Assembly: GCA_031216915.1 (NCBI GenBank)
Contig: CM062296.1
Location: 450,802,287-450,866,286 of the forward strand
DNA: 64,000 nt
Origin: Pictodentalium vernedei
Lineage: Eukaryota > Mollusca > Scaphopoda > Dentaliida > Dentaliidae
Direction of reading: 5' to 3'
The notes beneath the pieces were generated by a model. It was not told the origin of the DNA. It worked only from the letters and a program-made list of their open reading frames with translations, and searched no databases. Below, one piece after another: positions 22,088 to 33,475 of this stretch (the first letter of the stretch is position 1; every line of letters starts with the position of its first letter). A program made the translations under genes and the position numbers.

Positions 22088-25000
22088 TCTTGAGCAATAC
22101 CGTAGAGCAGTCGGCGGGTATAATGCTAGACTTGGTTTGCTGAGTGGTTGTAATTTCAGGCATATTGTTACAATAAATAGTTATACATCACTGAGACCAG
22201 ATGCTATCGTTCCTAGGCACTCCGCTATTGCACTCCTGGTACTTTTCCTGGCGCTTGTTGTTTGTGGCGATATCGAGTCGAATCCTGGACCATCTGGTGA
22301 CAATTTGGAGTCACTCTCAATTATTCATTATAATATAAACAGTATTAGACATAAATTAGATAAACTTCATGATGATTTGGACGACTTCGATATCCTTTGT
22401 TTTACGGAAACACATATTGAGGATGACTTTGATTCCAATGATATACTTATTCCGGGCTTTGCAAGTCCTTCGCGTCGAAATCGTGATCAGTACGGTGGTG
22501 GTGTAGCAGTTTATTTCTCAAATCAAATTTATTTTGTACGAAAAGAAACTTTGGAGTTTCAAGATGATATTTTATGGTTTGAAGTTGGAATTAAGGAAAA
22601 GTTTCTCATTTATGTAACGTACAGGTCTGAAAGACGCTGCGCTTCTGATTATTGGGCACAACTTGAGGATTCCGTGGAGTTAGCTTTATCGTTAAACACA
22701 CGTATAATTATTTTGGGTGATTTAAACTGTGATTTGTTTCAGGCGACCGGTCCACTGCAATCAATCATAACGAAATTAATTTTCACAATGTGATAAATGA
22801 AGCAACAAGGACAACTTACCTAACCAGCTCCCTCATTGACCCCATTATTGTTAGTGACACGGTTAATGTTGTACATGCAGGCACCTTAGAACTAACGGTA
22901 TCAGATCACAAAGCAACATATGTACACGTGGGTTTTCCCCTGTACAAAACACAATCTTCCACGAGAACAGTGTGTAATTATAATAGATCCGATACAGAAA
23001 GACTGAATTCACTAATCGCCGAGCAATGTTGGGAGGAACTCATTACAAAGCCAGACGACATTAATATCTCAGTTAGAAATTTCGTATCCACATTGTTGCA
23101 TCAAGCGGAATTGTGCATCCCCTGCAAAAGAATTGTTGTCCGTACAAATGATAAACCCGGGTTTGACAGTGCAATTAGAAGTGAAATTCGAAGGAGAGAT
23201 CGTTTTCGTAAAGACGCCTTAAAATCTAATAATATACAAATTTGGCAAAAATATAAATCATCAAGAAACAAAGTGAATAATATGAAAAAATATGCTAAAC
23301 AGAAATTTTTTGATAAAATAGACGAATCTTTGTCTGTTAATCGAGAACCTAAACAGTTCTGGCATACAGTGAAACAGTTTATGAATAATTTTACGTCAGA
23401 ATCGCAAATCCCACCCCTTAAGCGAACAACTTCGTCAGGAGAGGATGAAATTGCTGTGGACGATTATCAGAAAGTTGATCTTTTGAACAAAATGTTCATT
23501 GAAAACAGTCGTGTCGACTCGTCAGGTCATCAATTTCCAGTATTTAAGAGGAAATGCACCTCAGAACTACTGTCCGAAATTAGTGTTACAAAATCGGATA
23601 TTGATGAAACGTTAAGTAGTCTCCAAACAAAAAAGGCTTGTGGGCACGATTGTATTAGTCATAAGTTACTAAAGATAACGCGGCTTTCTATATGCAAACC
23701 GCTGAGTATTCTGTTCAACAAATCCCTGGAAACTTCTACCTTCCCAAACGAATGGAAACTAGCTGATGTTATACCACTGTTTAAGAAGGGCAGTAAATCG
23801 GATGCCTGTAATTACAGACCAGTCTCTTTGTTAAGCGTTCTCGGTAAATTATTTGAGAGAATTGTATTCAAAAATGTTTATGCGTACTTTGCTGAAAATG
23901 ATCTCTTTTATAAATTTCAGGCAGGCTTTCTCCCAAAGAATAGTACTGTTTATCAGTTACTTGAGCTCTACCACACTTTATGTAATTCGGTAGATAACCG
24001 GTGGTTCAGTTGTGGTGTATTTTGTGACATATCCAAAGCGTTCGATAGAGTTTGGCATCCAGGTCTGATCTTTAAATTAAAACAATATGGAATTTCTGGT
24101 AGTCTGCTCAAATGGTTTAGAAGTTATCTGATAGATCGGAAACAAAGAGTTCGAATTAATTCTATTTTCTCGCAATATCGCGATGTGCCATGCGGTGTCC
24201 CACAGGGTTCCGTCCTTGGTCCGTTCCTGTTTTTGGTCTACATCAATGACATTTCGGAAGCTCTAGAGTGCTTCTGCAGATTGTTCGCTGACGACACCTG
24301 CTTAACTCAAAGTGAACGGTTCACAGCGATATTAGCCATGAAACTGAATGCTGATATCGACAGAGTTATACTGTGGTCCAAAAGATGGCTTGTTAATTTT
24401 AACCCTGAAAAGACAAGGGCAATGCTCTTTACCCTGTGCGAAGATTTTATCTATCCAGACGTCACTTTCCGTGGCATTTCTCTCGATTTTGCAGAAGAAC
24501 ACCGACATCTGGGGATCGTTCTGCAGTCAAACCTTGGTTGGGACAAGCATATTGCTAATATCTGCAAATAAGCCTATTCACGACTATCGCAGCTGAGAAA
24601 ACTAAAGTTCACCCTGAATCGGAAAACTCTAGAACAAATGTATCTATCTTTTATTTTGCTCATTCTCGAATATGGTAGTCAAGTGTGGTCTGGGGCTCCC
24701 AAGTTCTTACTTAAGAGATTAGACGACGTTCATCATGACGCTGCTCGCATAGTAACCGGCATAACTAGATCTGTATTTCACGAGCGGCTGCTCCTTGAAC
24801 TTGGGTGGCAGTCTCTGGAGGAGAGAAGATTTGTTAAATCCATGAGTACGTTTTACAATATCGTGCATGGAAATGCACCGAGATTTCTTCAAAATATACT
24901 ACCACCTACCTTTCGTGACGTGACTCGGCACAATTTACGAGATGCTGACAACTTCGTACAGTATAACATGCGAACTGAGTTATTCAAACGGTCATTTTTC

Positions 25001-25450
25001 CCAGCCTGTATTGCTATCTGGAATAATTATTCACATGCTGTTGAAAGCAGCCCTTCGGTCTATTCATTCCGACGTCTTATATCACGAAGACCAGTTAAAC
25101 CACCCTCATATTTCATTTTTGGGAAAAGAATAGTCAACGTTGTGCACTGTAAGCTTAGAAATGGGTGTAGTGATCTCAACTCAGATAAATATGAGAACTA
25201 TTTAATTGATTCTCCTCGTTGTTCGTGTGGGGGTGGTTTTGAGGATGCTAACCACTTTTTCTTCTCCTGTCCAAACTATGACAATATAAGAATTATCATG
25301 TTTCAGACCTTGACAAAATTCAATATTACAAGGGTACAGCAGATTTTATATGGCGAAGGTAGCCTCACAAAAAGAAACAATGAGATTATTTTTTCTGCTG
25401 TACAGCGCTATATTTCAGATTCAAGGAGATTTAACCAGCGTGTTAGATGA
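22077..25450 (+). pseudogene. 2A-APE endonuclease-reverse transcriptase polyprotein, one frameshift and one stop
   Basis: The start ATG lies in strong context (GCCATGG). Residues 1-72 form a leader with a hydrophobic run (IALLVLFLALVV) ending in GDIESNPGP. The endonuclease follows: NINS (N86), FTET (E111), YGGGVAVYF near 139-147, GDLN (D215). A frameshift near 22,741 moves to a second frame (22,742-24,568), which contains the endonuclease SDH and then RT motifs YRPVSLL, FCDISKAFDRVWH, GVPQGSVLGP and FADD (24,284-24,295). An in-frame TAA at 24,569 interrupts the thumb. The same frame continues to 25,450 with the C-terminal Cys/His block CSCGGGFEDANHFFFSCP. All catalytic residues I could check are present. 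Confidence 0.92.
22227..22292 (+). other. 2A-like ribosome-skipping peptide
   Basis: The encoded LVVCGDIESNPGP matches the 2A signature D-V/I-E-x-N-P-G-P in every conserved position. The predicted skip is between G71 and P72. The preceding hydrophobic helix is typical. In known non-LTR elements such 2A sequences separate an N-terminal leader from the polyprotein, and some double as secretory signals. Activity of this copy is inferred, not shown. Confidence 0.9.
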
Positions 25451-25921
25451 GCCGTATGTACGATGCAGCTCTTGATTGCAGGGGAAAGGGCGAGACTTCG
25501 ACTGGGTCACTATTTCACTAACTTCGTAGTCTGAATAAGAACCGCAGTAGTTCATTCCATTTCTGGTCCTTTGAATTTCAGCTTGCCATTAATTTTGATA
25601 TGCTTTCCGCGTCGTTCGGGGGGGGGGGGGGGGGGAGGAGGAGGGGTCTGTGGTATCAAGTTACATGTTATATATGATTTTATTATTATTTTTTCTCTCT
25701 CTTATTTTGTGCTTTTTTGACAGTATTTTTGTTTTGTTTTTCCCCAATTACTAGTTTTGTTCAGTAATTAATTGTATTGCAGTTGTTTTGCTGTCATGTA
25801 AACCTATATGAACTTTATGTATGGGAGAGGAGTGTTTCTAAGTGGTAAGCACTTGTACTCCAATCCCTTTTGCGATTTTGTGAGCAAATAAAATATGTTT
25901 AAACTAAAATCTCACGTAAAT

Positions 25922-26482
25922 GAAATGTATATCCTTATTTTCCAAGAGAAATGGTCGTATTGTTCACAATGCCGGCTCAGAATTTATTAAATTTCGTGTT
26001 ATAGCCTTTAACTGGGGTACAGAATCCATACATGTACGAATATCGACATGCAATTTGTTTTGTATTTCGATTTTGGTTACCTAGAAATGACGTCACTCAT
26101 AGACGCTTTCATATTCTGTCTACATTGTTCTTTGGGCTGAACTGCATGTCAGTCAATGCCATGTTATATCAAAGTCAGTTTTGTCAACGTTAAGAAAATA
26201 AATTAGAAAGTTTCTTTTGATGGTTGGTCAGTGTATAGGACGTGAGTTTCTACGGAAACAATAGAAACTCAGATTCTATAGACTGTTACCATCCACTTTA
26301 CAACATCAAAATAAATGATCCATTGCATCGAAACGGGTCCATGTATCCCTAGAAATATGACTGGTTCCATTCTTTCATTAAAAAAGTGCAGTGTATTATA
26401 CTACAGATGTGCGATAAAAGTAAATATTTATCACACATCCTAGAATGTCGTGAACAAACCTTAATTTTAAATGGATGTGTAA
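25922..26482. other. No gene recognised
   Basis: Short frames only. TTTCTACGGAAACAATAGAAA near 26,249 is a minor palindrome. Confidence 0.45.
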
Positions 26483-26641
26483 TAAATAGAGGATATGGAA
26501 TTAGTGTTTTTCTCATATAATATTTATGAAACGAGTCTAAGAATTTTCCGTTTTGGCGAGCCTCTGGCGAGCGCAAACGGAAAATTCGGACGAGTTTCAT
26601 AAATATTATATAAGAAAAACACTCATTTCATATTCTATTTA
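26483..26641. repeat. 159-bp long hairpin
   Basis: TAAATAGAGGATATGGAATT pairs with the inverted block ending TATTCTATTTA. ATAATATTTATGAAACGAG pairs with CTCGTTTCATAAATATTAT-type sequence, and GAATTTTCCGTTT with AAACGGAAAATTC. The loop is near 26,560. The arms are about 75 bp with few mismatches, one of the longest inverted repeats in the window. Confidence 0.9.
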
Positions 26642-26684
26642 TCGTATGACACACACATGCACAAATTAGCCACTTAGTATGCTA

Positions 26685-26905
26685 TTAACCCATCACCTAA
26701 TTTGAGTTGCAGGCGGCACTTGGAAAAAACATCCTAGTATAACTAAAAATTTTCATTTTTTGCTTCCAAAACATAGGTTATGACCCCTCATTGGAACGAG
26801 CTCGTTGAGCTCGTTCCAATGAGGGGTCATAACCTATGTTTTGGAAGCAAAAAATGAAAATATAAAAAAATATGAATGGCGTTTTTCTTGTAGGTAAACT
26901 ATTAA
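26685..26905. mobile_element. TTAA hairpin MITE (family A), diverged ends
   Basis: TTAA flanks it on both sides (26,685 and 26,902). The central palindrome (CATAGGTTATGACCCCTCAT, GGAACGAGCTCGTTGAGCTCG) is perfectly preserved, while the outer parts are diverged (TTAACCCATCACCTAA at the left). The core uses TTTTGCTTCCAAAAC where other copies have GTCTCAAAAAC. Confidence 0.85.
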
Positions 26906-27519
26906 TACAATATAACCCACCCTAAATAGGACAGATAACATAAATTCTCCCTACTGAAATTATGCAAATGTGACCCAGTTGTATTTTGTTTAGCCAATCA
27001 AATTGTTGTATTTTGTTCAGTCAATCAAATTGTCTAGTTTTGAAATTGGCCAATGAAATTGACGGAACGCTTTATTTATCACTGATTAATATGAAAACAG
27101 AATATGAAATGTTTTAAAGTGAACAAAACGGACGAGTCATATGATAATTCCCGATATTCACTAAAACAGCGTAGATATCCTCTATTGATCCAGAAAATTT
27201 GTTTAACATGGCTAACAAAACATCTTGGGTCTGTTATATTTTAAAAGTAAGAGTATCGTTACTATTGCCAAATATTAACATGTCTGAAAAAGTCATTTCT
27301 GCTCCTCGTCTGTTCATCTTGTCCAAATTGGCTTCCTAAACTGATAAATACTTACAGGTGAAAATGTAATTAAATTGTGTTAGAAATGTTACTATTTGAG
27401 TATTACCACGCAAGTGTTTTCCTTCTCGAGTAGCAATCGGGGAAGCCAATATCTCATGCCTACTTAATGCACCTGATCTAAAATCGCCAACTCTGTTCTT
27501 CCCTTGAATTAGCAAAACT
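26906..27519. other. No gene; repeated CAATCAAATTG motifs
   Basis: TTGTATTTTGTTTAGCCAATC and TTGTATTTTGTTCAGTCAATC occur in tandem near 26,979-27,030. This is a short direct duplication resembling TIR remnants. No coding sequence was identified. Confidence 0.45.
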
Positions 27520-27750
27520 GTACATTGTGTTGTAATTTTTTTTTGTTGTTCTTATTATTTTCAGCTTTGTCTGGACATAATGTTATATAACATGTATCTC
27601 CACTGGGGGATGATAGATAGATAGCCAATCTGCCTATGTTCTCTCCCAACAGTACGTTTTGTTGGTCTTTTTTCCTACATTATTGTATCTCCCTCTCTGT
27701 AAAATATACATACTGCTAAATAAATAATCAATCAATCAATCATAAAGATA
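27520..27750 (+). mobile_element. 3' end of a non-LTR element with (AATC)n tail
   Basis: Non-coding sequence ends in AAATAAATAATCAATCAATCAATC (about 27,718-27,743), the simple-repeat tail typical of several non-LTR families. No upstream coding part of this copy is visible, so it would be a short 5'-truncated insertion. A gene-derived 3' end is the alternative. Confidence 0.45.
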
Positions 27751-28802
27751 CAGAATTATCAGCCCAGGAATACAGCTCATGCATATGTCTAAACTCTGTG
27801 AACGTGTTGTTATTTGTCAGCTGAAGGAGCATCACTACAAAATAATCTTATGCCTGATGCTGTCCCTGCACACAGAGAATATTACAGTTCTGAGACTTGT
27901 AATATGAAAGTTTACACTGACGTCTTATGTGCCATGGATTGTCAATGTTGTGTTCTTTCTGCAATCCTCGATTTAAGCACAGCATTCGACCCTGTCGACC
28001 ATCAACTACCGTTAACAATTTTCAAACAATGCCATAGCAAGGCACATTATCATGGTTTGAGGACTATCTCTCAGATAGGTCACAAAGAGTGAGTGTAGAA
28101 GGCGATCTTTCAGTATCTTTTGAATTGAATTGTGATGTCCCCCAGGGCACTTGCTCAGGACCAGTCTCTTTTCTGGCGTACATTAGCCCTCTCTATCAAG
28201 CCGTGGAGACGTATTCGCCACCAATCTACGGCTATGCCGATGATGATATACTTATAGGTTTGTTTGTGTCAATGATCATGATTAACGACAGGAAAACAGA
28301 ATTCATGATTTTAAGAATACCGAAGCAGCTCAGGAAAGTTCAAATCCATGAGCTTGTATTTGGCAGTGCTGTGATCAGATTGTGTTTGGGATCTTGATCT
28401 TTATGTGAATGAGAATCTTTCCTTTGATATTCATACAGCAAATATTTGTAAAAAGGCAACTGTTCAATTTTATCGTCTTAAACAAATTAGGAATTATTTA
28501 TCTGATGAGAATGCTCGCTCTCTTATTCTATCTTTTATTATTCCCAAGTCACTCTTCTTTGAAATTACCGAAGAGAACCTGACAAAACTTCAGAGGATCC
28601 AGAGTATAGCAGCACGAGTTGTCAAGCATCTGTCTAAATACTGTCACATCTCGCACGTTTTACACTATTTTCATTGGCTCGTTAGGTAAAGAATACAGTT
28701 TAAAATCCTATTACTAACATTCAAATGCATACATGGCTCCTTCTTTTTCTAAAAAAGCATTGTCCCAATTAGCACAATCACATCTATCTCTGAATTCTTT
28801 TA
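27751..28802 (+). pseudogene. Non-LTR reverse transcriptase relic, part 1 (split by a Tc1-like element)
   Basis: SKLCERVV near 27,790, AILDLSTAFDPVDHQL (motif A) near 27,962, CDVPQGTCSGPVSFLAYI (motif B) near 28,130 and GYADDD (catalytic YADD) near 28,232 lie in three frames. Then come NENLSFDIHTANICK and QRIQSIAARVV (thumb and C-terminal region), up to 28,690. Multiple frameshifts and stops are present, and motif A has P for the usual T/R in AFDxVDH. The C-terminal end reappears at 30,271 on the other side of the transposon. Confidence 0.82.
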
Positions 28803-30272
28803 TATACTATTCAAAAAAGTAGGGGATATCCAAACTGATGTTGATATGTTCGGAAAATGGTATTGGATACGCGTGATTGGACACATCAGTATGTTACCAT
28901 GTTTAGTGTGGATCATGAATGTCACCGGCCCACGAAAACTTCGTGCAGGTGTTTCGCACGACCGCCGCGTTAATGTCTGTGGGGTACTTTTTGAAATTTT
29001 CATTTGTACTGGACGGGCTTTTTCGGAGGTCTCGTCGTTCTTTTTTGGTGCGTAACTTTTGAGGTTTGCGAAGACTGACACGTGACGAACGTTTACGTGC
29101 CGTTGGCAAGTTGGAATCTGGCAACAGATAGACTGCAGTGGCTCAAATTCTCAACGTTACTCAATCGGTCAGACAGGCAACGTTGATGACACACGTCGGT
29201 AAGGTCGTCCAAGGGCGACAACCGCTAACCAGGATCGTTTCACCCGAACCACAACATTACGTAACTAACAGCCACCAAATGCCCCAGAAATTGGACAGCA
29301 GCTGCACCGAGCGATAGATGTGCGAGTCAGTGGTCAGACTATCCGAAATCGCCTACACAGTTGGAATTTGTACGCTCGACGACCTCGAATAATTCCACGT
29401 TTGACGGAACGTCACATCGCAGCAAGGCGTAATTGGCGTTGAGCACGACAGCACTGAGACAATCGTCGGTGGAGCAACGTCATGTTTTCCGATGAATCGA
29501 GGTTTACTCTCGACATCCACGACAGACGAAACAGAGTGTGACGGCCGCGGAACGAACGATACCATGACGTAACCGTTAGGCAGTACGGTCGTTTTGGTGA
29601 TGGATCGGTTATGGTGTGTGTGGGGGCGGGGGGGGGGGTGCATAGCCATAACAATCAGAACAGCATTACATGTCATCAAAGGGCGTGTCCCATGGAAGTA
29701 TTGCCGTGACAACATGTTAACAGCTCAAGTGGTGCCATTTGCGCGACGTCGAGGCCGTCGATTCATTTTCCAAGATGACAATGCAAGTGCACACGGGGCC
29801 CGTGTCGCTATAGAGTTCATCCAGGAGTTGAACATCACTACACTGCCTTGGATAGCACTGAATCCAGACCTTTTACCAATCGCGCACGTCTGAGATATGC
29901 TTGGCAGTCGCCTACGACAACTCTAACAGCCCCCTACCAATGTCCAGGAACTCGCCGCTGCACTGCAAGAAGAATGGAATTACATCAGTCAAGCTGATAT
30001 TGGACGATTGGTGAGGAGTATGCCACGTCGGATCCGAACCGAGGAGGATTTACCAGGTATTGAGGTCTTGGACTGAATGTGTTAAATTCTCTGACTGACC
30101 GTTCATGTCTTCTACAGCTGAGTGCGTGGATTGTATGCTTGTCAGACACCCAATTATCCCTGAAACCAGTCACCAGATGTCACAGTGCAATGCCTCAACT
30201 GTCTTTTTGTATAAATATATTTCTTCAGAAATCTCACTTTTATCAATATCCCCTACTTTTTTTAATAGTATG
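28803..30272 (+). mobile_element. Tc1/mariner-like transposon with inverted ends
   Basis: TACTATTCAAAAAAGTAGGG at 28,805 is mirrored by CCCTACTTTTTTTAATAGTA ending at 30,270. This gives inverted repeats of about 25 bp around 1466 bp. TA at 28,803-28,804 and TG (mutated TA) at 30,271-30,272 are consistent with a TA target duplication. It encodes a broken transposase and sits inside the C-terminal coding region of a non-LTR relic. Confidence 0.9.
29056..30076 (+). pseudogene. Tc1-like DDE transposase, inactivated
   Basis: The N-terminal helix-turn-helix is recognisable (LTRDERLRAVGKLESGNR then TAVAQILNVTQSV, with an in-frame stop between). FSDESRF, with the first catalytic Asp, lies near 29,482. 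FQDDNASAHGARVAIEF, with the second, lies near 29,770. In a Tc1-type DD34E enzyme the third acid falls 35 residues after the second, in NPIEHVW. Here that block reads LLPIAHV, so Glu is replaced by Ala, and a stop follows. A poly-G run at 29,625-29,638 marks a further frameshift. The C-terminal RSMPRRIRTEED is still legible before the stop at 30,074. Not functional. Confidence 0.88.
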
Positions 30273-30440
30273 TGTGAAAAAACTGAAAGGTCCAAAATAT
30301 GGGGAAAGGATGTTTCCATGGGTGGCTCAGCCACTGTGGAATAATTTGTATGAGAAAATCAGAAATGCTATTGTTCAAACCTCAAAACTTTCCTCGAAAC
30401 TCACCTTTTCAAATAAAGCATTTGAACTGCTCATACTATG
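30273..30440 (+). pseudogene. Non-LTR relic, part 2 (C-terminal end after the transposon)
   Basis: KKLKGPKYGERMFPWVAQPL and WNNLYEKIRNA match the 'YGxRxFSxxAPxLWNxLPxxIRxA' block that ends many CR1/Jockey-type polyproteins. They continue the relic interrupted at 28,802. Excision of the Tc1-like element would bring the two parts together. Confidence 0.75.
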
Positions 30441-30498
30441 TTTTTTATATGTGATTGTGAGTATTTTTATAGAAGCTACGCTACACAAATAACTAGTT

Positions 30499-30766
30499 AT
30501 TATTAATAGATTATTATTACCGTATCAGACGTGTTGTGAACAATATTTTCCGTAATGAGTTATTTGATGGTGATTATACGATAAAACATGTTACATTACC
30601 CTTTCTAATCTGTGAAGTAAAAACAAAATATAATTATTAATAGATTATTATTACCGTATCAGACGTGTTGTGAACAATATTTTCCGTAATGAGTTATTTG
30701 ATGGTGATTATACGATAAAACATGTTACATTACCCTTTCTAATCTGTGAAGTAAAAACAAAATATA
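30499..30766. repeat. Perfect 134-bp tandem duplication
   Basis: 30,499-30,632 is repeated without a mismatch at 30,633-30,766, and identity extends about 2 bp further. The unit contains CGTATCAGACGTGTTGTGAA. Perfect identity implies a very recent event, or an assembly artefact. Confidence 0.95.
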
Positions 30767-30768
30767 AT

Positions 30769-31794
30769 GTTTTTTGATATAAGTTGAAAAAGAATACTGA
30801 AAGAGATTTGTAGCCTACAATTGCACTTCGAAAAATTCCGATAAAAATTGCCCTTGCCAGAAGAAGCGGGTGATAATACTTTAAAGAAACGTTCGTTTCT
30901 CTCTTTCGAATTGAGTAGTTTGTAACACAAACAATGAGCAGATACTTTAAAAATGAGATATAATATAAAGGTTGTACTTGTGTTTTTGTTTCTTAAAATC
31001 ACATCTATCCTAAATATGTAAAACCTCCCCGAACCACTTTGATAACGATATTCTGGAAATTTATTTCTCACGGGTAATTGTTTGAACTAAAGTAATAGGT
31101 TTATTTACAGTAAGGGCGAGAAAATTAAACTGCGGGAACATTGACTTTTATAACAGAAATGATATCTTCATATAACAAAAAATGATATCATCAGTTGTCC
31201 GACAATGTGATAATGCGACGTTTAAACAAATCGCAAATATCAAATTCAAGCTGCTGTAGAAGGCTTTACAGAGGAACGGGAGTCTTTCCAAGAAGATATC
31301 GCAATCCCATTAGAATGTCAAAGAGCGGTGTGTGGTCTGTTGTTCTTCCGAAGTGCGGTTCGAGACGATATTTGAAGATTGCAGTTTGAATGTATACACC
31401 TCGTACATCAATACAAAAAAACGATGACGATTCCTCATGCATTAACGAACACACATCAGTGTCAAATGAACAAAGGAACCCGATTTCCAGAATTTCCACG
31501 AATCAAGGCAATTGAGAATGAGTTGAAATGGTATCACAGATCCCATCAGCCAGCTGTAATTGTGATGGTTTTCTCGTTTCAGTTAAAAAAGTAGTAACTA
31601 GGTTTTGGAACTATATCTTAAACAAAGTTTGATCTCTCTTGGAGACATCATGCAATATAAATCATTTAGTAACAACCTCGTCCGTTTTCCTCACCAAAGA
31701 ACAAAGAATCAACAACACAACTTTCATACCTAATGGCATTCAGGAATTGTCATCTTCCATATTTCTATCAGAAGTAGAATAACATTCCCAGCTT
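30769..31794. other. No gene recognised
   Basis: Several 60-110-codon frames on both strands have no recognisable domain and AT-biased composition. Confidence 0.4.
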
Positions 31795-31800
31795 CCACAC

Positions 31801-31835
<35 letters not shown>
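31795..31835. repeat. (CA)n microsatellite
   Basis: About 20 CA units with one CG interruption. Confidence 0.97.
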
Positions 31836-31837
<2 letters not shown>

Positions 31838-32459
31838 CAGGCTCCGTTGTATCTGGAAGAATAAGTTTTATTATATGCTTCGGCTAAAGGTATTAGGAAT
31901 TAACAAACACATAGACGCCGAACATTTCGTCTTGTCCAACACAAGACAAACGATTACGTTACTTAAAAATCGCGTTTTTACTACAGGTACAGCCAGCGAA
32001 AACAGTACCAACGAACACGAAATGGGAGATGTTTACTATTTCACACTGAAAAGTTGATGTTATTGTTATTTGTGGTAATAGATTACGATCCATTAACGTT
32101 TTTGTGTAACTTTCAGTGACAATTGAGGATACTATTTTGTTTCGAGGACGATTAGTTTCGTTGCTGAAGGTGGTTCATCAACAATCCGCTGATGGGTTTT
32201 AAACTGAAATGTTTGACGCTTTTTGAAGCAATTATTTGCATTAATTTAGGGTTAAAAGGTAGAGATCGTTTTTGCTTATGCATACAATAAAAATAATATG
32301 TATGCTTTTCTGATTGGTTACCACAATTATTTCAGTCGTGACAAGCAGGTGAAATATTAATTGTCACCTCTCGATTGGCGGTCGCTCGTTGAAAATTTAT
32401 ATTTTACCTGCTTGCCTGTTTTTACTCGACTCTAACGATACTTTTGACATCCAGGATTA
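31836..32459. other. No gene; inverted CAGGTGAAAT/ATTTTACCTG fragments
   Basis: GACAAGCAGGTGAAATATTA near 32,341 and AATTTATATTTTACCTGCTTG near 32,394 form a loose inverted pair next to TGATTGG/CGATTGG motifs. It may be a decayed MITE. No coding sequence was found. Confidence 0.35.
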
Positions 32460-32752
32460 CTTCCAGTCAGACAATTTTACAGGTCGAGAAAGACAGAGTA
32501 CCCAGAGGGAACCCCCAAGCAGCGGCGAAAAACTCTTAGACACCTCAACGTACTAACTCTGCATGGTCAGCTTTCGCTTGAGGCAAATGCACCATCGATG
32601 TGCGGTGTGCCTTCGTTCACAGTGCCACCGTGCCCCACAACAACCGGGATTAAGCGCCTTGCCCATGGACACAGGGCAGTTACTACTTGTCAAGATCGAA
32701 CCGTGGACCTCTCGCTTTGAAATCCGGTACTCTAACCACTGAGCAGCACCTG
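32460..32752 (-). mobile_element. tRNA-derived SINE, copy 3, diverged
   Basis: On the minus strand it has the same order of blocks as the other copies: tRNA-like head (GCTCAGTGGTTAGAGTACC), box B-like GGTTCGATC, TGTCCATGGGCAAGGC and TCTGGGTACTCTG. It is more diverged, with substitutions in most blocks and no clear tail or target duplication, so it is an old insertion. Confidence 0.8.
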
Positions 32753-32820
32753 CTAGTCACTCATACAATAAACATTGTATTCACTCAAACACCATATGTA
32801 CCCTCTATTTATTACACGCC

Positions 32821-33475
32821 TGTTCTATGAAATCCCCACCTACAGCAACACTAAATCATGCGGAAAATAAAAATCCCTTCCGCACACATGTGCCGGACGG
32901 AAATCGTTGACGGACTATTTTTAGACGATCATGTCATGTGTCAAAACTTAACATAACCCCGCCTACTTGGAATTTCCGTTTGACCTGCAACAACGGAAGT
33001 CGTGCAGCTTAAACGAAGCGACTGCGTTCTAACAAGCTATCGCAAAGACAATAAATGTAATAAAAACATCCATTCTAAAATTTAGAAGAGAGAGTTCAAA
33101 CCAATAATTATTAGCTGTCTTATGATAACAAATTGAATAGAACTAGCTCAAATATGCATGTTCTACGATAGTACAAACATACGTACACCACATATTTGCC
33201 CATTTATAAATCCGCCCATAGAAATTCCCCCAAATCGCACATGTGTTTGTAAACATTAGCAAACGATTGATCACTCGAAACTAAACCGATTTCGGAATAA
33301 CTGTGATAGTCGTCAAATGAATTGCTAAGTGTCCTTCTAATAATTGTTTTTATAGACGTGAAGGTGTGTAATAAACATAGAACGACACGCGCGTGTGAAT
33401 GGGTTAATCGAAATGGCACTTGTGCCATATTGATTAACCCATTCACACGCGCGTGTCGTTCTGTGTATTTCTTTT
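32821..33475. mobile_element. Family C hairpin element, copy 1
   Basis: The left part (32,824-32,930: TGTTCTATGAAATCCCCA, TACAGCAACACTAA, TGACGGACTATTTTTA) and the part before the hairpin (GTGTCCTTCTAATAATTG) recur at 41,345-41,720. A near-perfect palindrome with 46-bp arms closes it (33,375-33,467), reading ACGACACGCGCGTGTGAATG, GGGTTAATC and back. No coding sequence is present. Confidence 0.8.

Larger units (their letters stand above)
21552..25921 (+). mobile_element. Full-length non-LTR retrotransposon with 13-bp target duplication
   Basis: The perfect duplication ATCTCACGTAAAT at 21,552-21,564 and 25,909-25,921 bounds a 4.34-kb element. Its order is a 5' UTR of about 512 bp, one long polyprotein (22,077-25,450), a 3' UTR with a G-rich run (25,618-25,636), and an A-rich 3' end (AAATAAAATATGTTTAAAC). 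The polyprotein has an N-terminal 2A-like peptide, an APE endonuclease and a reverse transcriptase. Perfect flanking repeats, intact catalytic motifs and only two lesions make this a recent insertion. It probably belongs to the CR1/L2-like group, where 2A-bearing elements are known. I did not assign a clade. Confidence 0.93.

Noticed and set aside
30739-31071. 110-codon minus-strand frame
   Set aside because: AT-driven composition, ends inside the 134-bp duplication, no motif.
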